From DASTCC01 sp035711465 (GTDB taxonomy: Bacteria; Acidobacteriota; Vicinamibacteria; Vicinamibacterales; SCN-69-37), in NCBI GenBank assembly GCA_035711465.1, contig DASTCC010000368.1, positions 1 to 41,229 on the forward strand: 41,229 nt of DNA, written 5' to 3'. Under the pieces are notes generated by a model. It made no database searches, was not told the origin of the DNA, and saw only the letters and a list, made by a program, of their open reading frames with translations. The position numbers were made by a program, and so were the translations under genes. Positions 22,607 to 29,001 of the stretch are shown here, one piece after another. How positions within the stretch are numbered: position 1 is the first letter of the stretch; each line of letters opens with the position of its first letter.

Positions 22607-24655
22607 ATGCGACGCATCGGCCTGACATTGCTCGCGGCAGTCACCGCCGCACACTGCGCCGGCGGTTCGCCGACGCGCCAGGCGGCCGAGCGCGTGTTCG
22701 TGATCGGCTTCGACGGCATGGACCCGACGCTCGCGCGGGCGTGGATGGATCAGGGCAAGCTGCCCAACCTCAAAGCGCTCGCGGATGCGGGCACGTTCGC
22801 ACCGCTCGGCACGACGCAACCGTCCGAGTCGCCGACGGCGTGGTCGAGCTTTGCCACCGGCGTCAATCCCGGCCGGCACAACATCTACGACTTCTTGCTC
22901 CGCGATCTCGATCGCTATACGCCGATCCTGAACATGACGCGCAGGGAGCCGCCCGGCTTCCTGTGGAACTTCCTGCCGGTCCGCCGCGTGAAGATCGAAT
23001 CGACCCGCGGCGGCACTTCCTTCTGGGTCCATGCCGGACGCGCCGGCCTGCGCAGCCGGATTGTCACGGTGCCCGTGACGTTCCCGCCGGAGCCGATCGA
23101 GCACGGCCAGATGTTGTCCGGTCTGCCGCTGCCCGACCTGCGCGGGACGCTCGGGACCTACGGCTACTGGGCAACGGACTTGAGCCGCTTCGAGGAAGGG
23201 CCGACCGAATTCGGGGGGATCACCAGCCGGCTTTCGTTCACGGCCGGCGTCGCCGAGACCGCGCTCGTCAACACGCCGCCAAATCCGATCGTGCGGCAGC
23301 AGATCGATGCCCTGACCTCGGCCGGCGATCCGACCGACGCAACCCGGACGACGCTGGCCGAGCTCCAGACGCGCGAGTTCCTCCGCGTGCCGATGCGGCT
23401 GCGGTGGGATCGCGGCGCCCCGGCCGTGACCGTGGAGATCGACGACCAGGCCGTGCGCCTGAAGCCGGGCGAGTGGAGCGGCTGGGTACCGCTGACGTTC
23501 CGGATCAACATGCTCGTCCGCATCCGTGGCCTGGTCCAGTTCCATCTGCGCAGGGCCGACACCGAGGTCCAGCTCTACGCCTCGCCAATCAACATCGATC
23601 CGCGCGACCCGCCGCTGCCGATCTCCGCGCCGCCGCGGTTCGCGACCGACCTCGCCGCCACGCTCGGGCCCTACCGCACGCTCGGCTGGGCCGAAGCGGC
23701 GGACAAGCCGCTCAACGACAACCGCCTCGACGAAGCCGCGTTTCTCGACGATGCCAATCGGGCGATGGACGATCGCGAGCGGCTGATCTTCGAGATGCTG
23801 AAGGACCCGGACTGGGATCTGTTCGTCGCCGCGGTGGAGACGACCGATCGCGTCTCTCACATGATGTGGCGGCTTCTCGATCGCGAGCATCCGATGTACG
23901 ACGCGAAGCTGGCCGCGAAGTACGGCGACGCGATCGAGCGCGTCTATCGGCGCGCCGACGATCTCGTCGGCCGTCTTCGGACCGCGGTGCCGCCCGACGT
24001 GCTCTTCATCGTGATGTCCGACCACGGCTTCCATTCGTTCCGCCGCAGCGTCAACCTGAACACCTGGCTGGTGCAGCAGGGCTACATGACGTTCTCGGGG
24101 CAGGAGCGCGCGCGTAAGACCCTGGCCGACCTCTTCGGGCGCGGGCAGTACTTCGAAGGCGTCGACTGGTCGCGCACCAAGGCGTACGCCGTCGGCCTCG
24201 GCCAGATCTACTTCAACCTCCGCGGCCGCGAACGCAGGGGGGTCGTCTCCCCCGGCACCGAGTACACCGCGCTTCAGCGCGAGATCCGTTCGAAGCTGCT
24301 GGCGCTGATCGACGACGAGACCGGCGCGCCGGTCTTCCGCGACATCTACCTCCGCGACGACATCTACCACGGAGAGTTCCTGGACAACGCGCCGGATCTG
24401 CAGGTCGGCTTCGCCGACGGCTATCGCGTCGGCTGGCAGGACACGCTCGGAGTCATCATGCGCGCCGTCGTCGAAGACAACGACAGGAAGTGGAGCGGCG
24501 ACCACTGCGCGACAGCCTCCGACATCAGCAGCGGCGTGCTGTTCATCAACCGGCGGATCGCCGACGCGCCGCACATCATGGATCTGGCGCCGACCATTCT
24601 CGCTGCCCTCGGGGCGCCAGTGCCGGCCGGGCTCGACGGCAAGGTGCTCCGGTAG
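22607..24655 (+). CDS. Alkaline-phosphatase-superfamily lipoprotein (phosphodiesterase-like)
   Basis: 682 residues. The signal RRIGLTLLAAVTAAHC has a lipobox with cysteine 17. The metal and catalytic residues of the nucleotide pyrophosphatase/phosphodiesterase branch are in place: VIGFDGMDP (D36), SPTAWSSFATG (nucleophile T77), TDRVSHMMWR (D414, H418) and MSDHGFHSFRR (D472, H473). Members cleave phosphodiesters, phosphonates or nucleotides, and some act on lipids; the insertion of about 200 residues between the second and third motifs (235-410) probably sets substrate choice. The protein should face the periplasm as a lipid-anchored enzyme. It is transcribed alone as far as can be seen. Confidence 0.85.
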   Translation: MRRIGLTLLAAVTAAHCAGGSPTRQAAERVFVIGFDGMDPTLARAWMDQGKLPNLKALADAGTFAPLGTTQPSESPTAWSSFATGVNPGRHNIYDFLLRDLDRYTPILNMTRREPPGFLWNFLPVRRVKIESTRGGTSFWVHAGRAGLRSRIVTVPVTFPPEPIEHGQMLSGLPLPDLRGTLGTYGYWATDLSRFEEGPTEFGGITSRLSFTAGVAETALVNTPPNPIVRQQIDALTSAGDPTDATRTTLAELQTREFLRVPMRLRWDRGAPAVTVEIDDQAVRLKPGEWSGWVPLTFRINMLVRIRGLVQFHLRRADTEVQLYASPINIDPRDPPLPISAPPRFATDLAATLGPYRTLGWAEAADKPLNDNRLDEAAFLDDANRAMDDRERLIFEMLKDPDWDLFVAAVETTDRVSHMMWRLLDREHPMYDAKLAAKYGDAIERVYRRADDLVGRLRTAVPPDVLFIVMSDHGFHSFRRSVNLNTWLVQQGYMTFSGQERARKTLADLFGRGQYFEGVDWSRTKAYAVGLGQIYFNLRGRERRGVVSPGTEYTALQREIRSKLLALIDDETGAPVFRDIYLRDDIYHGEFLDNAPDLQVGFADGYRVGWQDTLGVIMRAVVEDNDRKWSGDHCATASDISSGVLFINRRIADAPHIMDLAPTILAALGAPVPAGLDGKVLR

Positions 24656-24796
24656 CTGCGTTCACCCTCCCTGCGCAGGTCGACTGCGACGCCTGTCGTG
24701 CCTCAGAACTGTTATCTCTCTGTAAAGCGGCGTTAAGAGATTGTGCGCGGCGCAACTCCCCGGGTGGCCTCCCGTCCAATCGCGATGGAGGGAGTC

Positions 24797-25198
24797 ATGC
24801 AGCGAATCGCTCGCTTGTGCCCGACGGTCGTGCTGTCAGTCCTGATGGTCAGTGTCACGTTGGCCTCGCCGCAAACATCAGCCGCCAAACCGGAGCCAGC
24901 CGGCATCGCCGGCAAATGGGTCGGGACGCTGGACAACGGCGGCGACGGCCACGCGATCACGCTGGATCTCCAGGCGGACGGCGCCAAGGTCACCGGCACG
25001 ATCACGATTCTGGCGAAGCTGGACGTGAAAGGGGAATTCAGGGACGGGAAGCTCGTGCTGCGATCGACGGTCTACGTCAACGGCGAGCGCGGCACGAACA
25101 CGTTTCGCGCGACGCTCACCTCGGACGGCAAGCTCGACGGGATGGTCGAGTTCGGCGGCCGCGCGGACTTCGCGTGGCGCGCCGAGCGTGCGAAGTAA
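24797..25198 (+). CDS. Small exported protein, unknown function
   Basis: 133 residues from ATG 24797, which has GGAGGGAG directly upstream; two earlier in-frame starts lack this. The signal peptide (LCPTVVLSVLMVSVTLAS) ends near PQTSAAK. The mature part is a compact beta domain: GIAGKWVGTLDNGGDGHAIT, then LDLQADGAKVTGTITI, GEFRDGKLVLRSTVYV, FRATLTSDGKLDGMVEF and DFAWRAERAK. The G-x-W-x-G-x-L start and evenly spaced strands are typical of small secreted proteins of lipocalin or streptavidin-like topology, but no family is certain. It is convergent with the NmrA-like gene; an exact 12-base palindrome TCGCGATCGCGA lies between the stops. Confidence 0.65.
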   Translation: MQRIARLCPTVVLSVLMVSVTLASPQTSAAKPEPAGIAGKWVGTLDNGGDGHAITLDLQADGAKVTGTITILAKLDVKGEFRDGKLVLRSTVYVNGERGTNTFRATLTSDGKLDGMVEFGGRADFAWRAERAK

Positions 25199-25216
25199 TC
25201 GCGATCGCGATGCGCG

Positions 25217-26083
25217 TCACCTGGTCAGCGGCGCCAGGACGTCGATCGGTCGGCGTTTACCGCGCCAGGACGGCGATCGCGGGTCGGCGTAGCCGACCAG
25301 CCCCGAGGCGAGGCCTTCGTACATCTCGCGCATCAGCGCCGCGGCCGCGTCGGAGAAGCCGGCCGACGTGAACGTCGGCGCCACCTGGTCGAGCGGCGCT
25401 TCCACGGCGCTGACGCCGCGGCCGATGAGGCGGCTGAGGTCTTCGGCGAGTTCGCGCGGAGTCGTCGGCCTGACGCCGCCGATCTCGACGACCGCGCTGC
25501 CCGCCGGCGCCGGGCCGCGGAGCAGGTGGGCCGCGCACGCGCCGACGTCGGCGGTCGCGATCGTCTCCACTGCCAGATCCAGCGGGATGAACGAGGGCAG
25601 CACCTGCTGGGCCTTCACCACCGGTATCGCGGCGGCCCAGTTCTCGGCGAAGTACGCCGATCGCATGAAGGTGACCGGCGCACCCGTTGCGGTCAATCGG
25701 GCTTCGGCGGCGTGGAGACCGCGGATGGGGCCGACCCCGGCTGCGTGCTGCGCGCCGATCGAGGACAGCAGCACCACGTGCGGAATCGCGCTGGCGACGA
25801 TGGCTTCGGCGATCGCGTCGGCGAGGCGGCGCTGGGCGTCGAGCGGATCGGGCTGCGAGTAGGGCGGCGGCACCAGGAGGTAGGCGGCGCGAACGCCCGT
25901 CAGCGCGCGCGTCAGCGCCGCCGCGTCGTCGAGCGCGGCGACGACGACCTCGGCGCCGCGCGATCTCCACTCTGCGCCCTTGGCCTGGTCGCGCACGATG
26001 GCGCGGACCGTCGCGCCCTGACGCAGCAGCGCCTCGGCGGCCGCCCGGCCGGTGTGTCCTGTGACGCCCGCGACTGCGTACAT
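25217..26083 (-). CDS. NmrA/NAD(P)H-binding family reductase or regulator
   Basis: 288 residues, atypical short-chain dehydrogenase fold. The dinucleotide motif GVTGHTG is at 6-12 (GxxGxxG), followed by VRAIVRDQAKG, where the arginines would fit NADPH. VVLLSSIGAQHAAGVGPIRG and FMRSAYFAENWAA are the NmrA/QOR2 signatures. The catalytic tyrosine-lysine pair of classical SDRs is absent, as in sensing members of the family. It may be a quinone reductase-like enzyme or a redox-sensing protein. GAGGAGC before ATG 26083 supports this start over the one eight codons upstream. It lies 57 bases downstream of the HTH gene and is probably its operon partner. Confidence 0.8.
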   Translation of the reverse strand: MYAVAGVTGHTGRAAAEALLRQGATVRAIVRDQAKGAEWRSRGAEVVVAALDDAAALTRALTGVRAAYLLVPPPYSQPDPLDAQRRLADAIAEAIVASAIPHVVLLSSIGAQHAAGVGPIRGLHAAEARLTATGAPVTFMRSAYFAENWAAAIPVVKAQQVLPSFIPLDLAVETIATADVGACAAHLLRGPAPAGSAVVEIGGVRPTTPRELAEDLSRLIGRGVSAVEAPLDQVAPTFTSAGFSDAAAALMREMYEGLASGLVGYADPRSPSWRGKRRPIDVLAPLTR

Positions 26084-26140
26084 GAAGCGCTCCTCGTCTG
26101 ATTGCATCCTACGCCCGCGCGCGAGCCGGCGCGAAGTTTT

Positions 26141-26449
26141 TCAGCGAACGCCCTTTCGCCGCCAGGGCGTGAGCACCCGGTACTCCGGCACCGCCGTCGT
26201 GCTGTCGCGGGCGGCCGCCACCAGCCGCCGCCGCTTCAGCGTCCGCAGCGCCTGCTGCACCGCGCTCTTCGACAGCCCGGTATCGCTGGCGATCTGCTGC
26301 AGGCTTACGGCCGTCGCCCGGCCGGGACGGCCGCCGCTCCGCCACCAGAGATGAAGGTAGACGACGAAAGCCGAGGGCTGGCGATCGTGGCCGACCAGGT
26401 CCGGGAGCAGCGACTCGACCAGGTAGGCGTCGATGGTCAGGCGTGCCAT
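26141..26449 (-). CDS. Small helix-turn-helix regulator
   Basis: 102 residues. The region 49-76 is a winged-helix DNA-binding unit: VSLQQIASDTGLSKSAVQQA, then LRTLKRRRLV, with a wing AAARDSTTAVPEYRVLTPW. The first 45 residues (LTIDAYLVESLLPDLVGHDR) form a helical dimer arm. It resembles one-domain MarR/GntR-like or replication-initiator-type HTH proteins. It is divergent from the VOC gene, and a short palindrome overlaps its start codon, so it probably represses itself, the NmrA-like gene and possibly the VOC gene. Confidence 0.75.
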   Translation of the reverse strand: MARLTIDAYLVESLLPDLVGHDRQPSAFVVYLHLWWRSGGRPGRATAVSLQQIASDTGLSKSAVQQALRTLKRRRLVAAARDSTTAVPEYRVLTPWRRKGVR

Positions 26450-26464
26450 AGTATTTACAACTAT
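26448..26464. promoter_or_regulatory. Probable operator ATAGT-N7-ACTAT
   Basis: An exact inverted repeat, ATAGT and ACTAT with a 7-base centre, covers the start codon of the HTH gene and the reverse-strand TATAGT box (26460-26465) just upstream. Binding here would block both promoter and start. The AT-rich block stands out from the GC-rich surroundings. Confidence 0.5.
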
Positions 26465-26481
26465 AGCGTTAACGATGCGCC

Positions 26482-26511
26482 TTTACAGCCGCGTCGGGCG
26501 CCGGATAGCCT
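26482..26511 (+). promoter_or_regulatory. Promoter of the VOC gene
   Basis: TTTACA (26482-26487) and TAGCCT (26506-26511) are 18 bases apart; the -10 ends six bases before ATG 26518. The transcript would begin at about the start codon, in line with the lack of a Shine-Dalgarno. Confidence 0.5.
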
Positions 26512-26517
26512 CCCGGC

Positions 26518-26880
26518 ATGATCACTCACGTCAAGTTCGTCAGCATCCCCACTGCCAACCAGGATCGCGCGCTCGCCTTCTACACCGAGAAGCTCGGATT
26601 CAGGGTCCTCACCGATCAGCCGTTCGACGACGCCCAGCGCTGGATCGAGCTGCGCGTCGGCCACTCGGACACCCGGCTGGTGCTGTTCACGACCGACACC
26701 GGGCCGAAGCCGGGCGCCTCGTTCAACGGCGCGCTCGCCTGCGACAACGTCGAGCGCACGTACGAGGAACTCTCCGCCCGCGGCGTCGAGTTCGTCGCGC
26801 CGCCCACGCAGCAGCCCTGGGGGACCTTCGCCGTGATGAAAGACCCGGACGGCAACCAGTTCGTCCTGTCGTCGCGGTGA
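26518..26880 (+). CDS. VOC-family (glyoxalase/dioxygenase fold) protein
   Basis: 120 residues, two beta-alpha-beta-beta-beta modules. HVKFVSIPTANQDRALAFYT opens the first module, LGFRVLTDQPFDD follows, and the second ends with the family signature FAVMKDPDGNQFVLSSR. The usual metal triad is partly visible (H4 and a C-terminal position where Glu or His is usual but Gln stands), so it may be a binding protein rather than an enzyme. Such small VOC proteins include lactoylglutathione lyases and resistance proteins. It is divergent from the HTH gene, whose product may control it. The start is leaderless by the promoter position. Confidence 0.8.
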   Translation: MITHVKFVSIPTANQDRALAFYTEKLGFRVLTDQPFDDAQRWIELRVGHSDTRLVLFTTDTGPKPGASFNGALACDNVERTYEELSARGVEFVAPPTQQPWGTFAVMKDPDGNQFVLSSR

Positions 26881-26982
26881 TTGCCGCGGCGCATCGACGC
26901 CGGGCGGGTCATTACCCTTTCTTCACCAGTTCATAACCCGCCAATCATGATTGCCGCACGACCCGGCTCCTAGAATGTCCCG

Positions 26983-27002
26983 GTCGAGTCAGGGGACTCG
27001 AC
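26983..27002 (+). other. Perfect 8-bp hairpin in the leader of the secreted-protein gene
   Basis: GTCGAGTC and GACTCGAC pair around AGGG and end 16 bases before ATG 27019, just before the ribosome site GGAAGGTAGGAG. It could stabilise the mRNA 5' end or serve as an operator. The upstream TAGAAT box (26971-26976) would place it right at the start of the transcript. Confidence 0.45.
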
Positions 27003-27018
27003 GGAAGGTAGGAGCTGA

Positions 27019-27873
27019 ATGAAGAAACGTTTCTTGTTTGTCGTGGCCGCGTCGGCCACCCTGGGGGCCGCGATCGCGACGACCCCGCAAGTGCCCGTCC
27101 TCGCCGAGGGCGCGGGCGCGCAGTTCGGCATCGGCAGCCGTACCGGCAGGGACTTCGTCGCCCCGCTCGTGTTCCAGGCCTCGGGGCCCTCAGTGGCCTC
27201 GCTGCAGTCGACCGTCGATCAATACCGTCTGGCCCTCGGCGCCAACAACGGCAACGGCGCTGGACCGCTGACCACCGGCCGCCGCGAGATCAACTGGGAC
27301 GGCGGCGGGTCGGCGACCTCGCCGGGCGGCAGCCCGTTCACCGTCTTCCTCAACAACCGCGGCGCGCTGCTGACCTCGCCGGGCGGCGGTTTCATCCAGG
27401 CGCCTCCCTCGGGTCTGGCGACGACGTTCGGGATCGCCTCGTACGAGACGATCTTCAAGACCTTCAGCCCGCAGCGGGTGTTCGCCCCGACCGGCAGCAA
27501 CGTCAGCGAGCTGACGTTCTTCATTCCCGGCAGCAACGGCGGGACCGAGGCGACCACCAACGCGTTCGGCGCGGTCTACACCGACATCGATCAGCCGGAC
27601 GGCAGCGGCCCGGGCGGCAAGCGCGGCAATCGCGGCAGCAGCACGCTGGTCGAGTACTTCGACGGCCGAGGCGCGCTGCTCTACAGCAGCTTCGTGGCCG
27701 CCAGCCCCGGCGACGGCCACCTCTCGTTCCTCGGGATCATGTTTGCCGACGCCCGCATCGCCCGCGTGCGCATCACCACCGGCGACGCACCCCTCGGCGT
27801 CGAAGACACCGATAATCTCGACATCGTCGTCATGGACGACTTCATCTACGGCGAACCCCGCATCGGCGGATAG
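27019..27873 (+). CDS. Secreted protein, unknown function
   Basis: 284 residues. A classic signal peptide (KKRFLFVVAASATLGAAIAT) leads to a Gly/Ser-rich mature chain. The region ALGANNGNGAGPLTTGRREI, then NWDGGGSATSPGG, introduces a domain found in several secreted acidobacterial proteins, with FAPTGSNVSELTFFIPGSNG, FGAVYTDIDQPDGS, EYFDGRGALLYSS and the closing strand NLDIVVMDDFIYGEP. The end resembles the beta-sandwich that precedes PEP-CTERM or choice-of-anchor signals, but no anchor follows. Ribosome site GGAAGGTAGGAG. A hairpin follows the stop. Confidence 0.7.
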   Translation: MKKRFLFVVAASATLGAAIATTPQVPVLAEGAGAQFGIGSRTGRDFVAPLVFQASGPSVASLQSTVDQYRLALGANNGNGAGPLTTGRREINWDGGGSATSPGGSPFTVFLNNRGALLTSPGGGFIQAPPSGLATTFGIASYETIFKTFSPQRVFAPTGSNVSELTFFIPGSNGGTEATTNAFGAVYTDIDQPDGSGPGGKRGNRGSSTLVEYFDGRGALLYSSFVAASPGDGHLSFLGIMFADARIARVRITTGDAPLGVEDTDNLDIVVMDDFIYGEPRIGG

Positions 27874-27898
27874 ACGTCGACCGCACGCCCGACGGCTT

Positions 27899-27929
27899 GG
27901 AGCTTGGAACCGCTCCCGTTCCAAGTTCT
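27899..27929. repeat. Hairpin repeat unit (GAAC/CCAAGTTC type)
   Basis: CTTGGAAC (27903-27910) and GTTCCAAG (27918-27925) form a perfect stem with loop CGCTCCC, extended by four more pairs including two G-T. The right side runs on into CCAAGTTCTGACTTCTGATC, sharing the word CCAAGTTC with the large repeats at 35972-36085 and 37448-37489. It lies 26 bases past the secreted-protein stop and may also end its transcript. Confidence 0.6.
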
Positions 27930-28078
27930 GACTTCTGATCTTCGATTTCCGCGCGCGACGCTGTCTCTTACGCCCTCACGCTGAGCCCGGCCAAATCCGC
28001 GCCGGCGATGTCCAATAGCCGTCCTGCTGTCGTCGCCCGTCGGGTTGCGTTACGCCCGTCAGATCGAGAGTGTGCCGG

Positions 28079-28987
28079 ATGGCTGCTCGAGTTCCTTCGT
28101 GGTCTCTCGTGTTCGTCGGATGCGTCGCGTGGGGGGCGGCCGGCTTGCGCCTCGACGGTGCAGCGCGCACGGCCACCAGGTCGTTCGAGGACCGCAGCGT
28201 GCTCGTCACGGTGCTCGATGATCAGCACATGCCGGTGAAGGATCTCGGACCGGCTGAGATCGTCGTCCGCGAGGACGGGGCCGCGCGGGAGGTCGTCAGC
28301 GTCGCGCCGGCCACCGGGGCGATGTGCGTCGCGCTGCTCGTCGATACCGCCAAGCCGCGACAGGGGTCACAGGCGCCGACGCGGGATCTGCGCACCGGTC
28401 TCACCAACTTCGTGCGCACCGTGAAGGCCGGGATCCCTGACGCCGAGTTCGCGGTGATGGAGTTCGCCGGCGCGGCGGTGATGACGCAGAACTTCACCGC
28501 CAACGCCGGGGACGTCGAGCGCCGACTCGGCCGCCTGTTTCCGAGCCAGCAGGTGAGCGCGGTGCTGATGGAGGCGCTCGTCGACGTCAGCCAGACCATG
28601 AGCAGGCGGCCGTGCAGGCGACGGGCGATCGTCAGCGTCGATTTCGACTCGCAGGAAGCGAGTGAGCTGCCGGGCCAGAAAATCGGCGAGGCGGTGCAGC
28701 GCGCCGACGCGGCGCTCTGGTCGATCTCGGTACAACGCGGTCCGACCAACGCGTCGGGCGCGCAGCGCAACGTCGTGCTCAACCTGCTGACCGAGATCAC
28801 CGGCGGCCTCCGCTTCAACATCGTCGAAGCCACCGCGCTGGACGCGTTGCTGCAGAAGATCGCGGGCGCGCTGACCTCCCAGTACCTGGTCAGCTACAAG
28901 CGCCCCGACGGTGCGACGGTGACGCAGATCCGTGCGGCGTCACCGAAAGGGACGATCGTGCTGGCGACGAGGCTGGTTTCGCACTAA
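28079..28987 (+). CDS. VWFA-related secreted protein (acidobacterial type)
   Basis: 302 residues from ATG 28079. A signal segment (PSWSLVFVGCVAWGAAGL) is followed by RSVLVTVLDDQHMPVKDLGP and the VREDGAAREVVSV lead that opens the VWFA-related proteins of Acidobacteria. The von Willebrand A fold runs from CVALLVDTAKPR, where the first metal-site motif is DTAKP instead of DxSxS, to RAIVSVDFDSQEASE and the conserved end ALTSQYLVSYKRPDGA. Loss of the serine residues suggests a weakened metal site. The role is likely protein-protein contact at the envelope. It runs to within 14 bases of the opposing ADOP gene. GAGAG eight bases before ATG 28079 supports this start over the earlier GTG. Confidence 0.8.
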   Translation: MAARVPSWSLVFVGCVAWGAAGLRLDGAARTATRSFEDRSVLVTVLDDQHMPVKDLGPAEIVVREDGAAREVVSVAPATGAMCVALLVDTAKPRQGSQAPTRDLRTGLTNFVRTVKAGIPDAEFAVMEFAGAAVMTQNFTANAGDVERRLGRLFPSQQVSAVLMEALVDVSQTMSRRPCRRRAIVSVDFDSQEASELPGQKIGEAVQRADAALWSISVQRGPTNASGAQRNVVLNLLTEITGGLRFNIVEATALDALLQKIAGALTSQYLVSYKRPDGATVTQIRAASPKGTIVLATRLVSH

Positions 28988-29001
28988 GCGAAGTCTGCCA
29001 C

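Noticed and set aside
22469..24574. 701-codon minus-strand open frame
   Set aside because: Antisense of the alkaline-phosphatase-like gene, whose catalytic motifs are all in place; no recognisable domain in the shadow.
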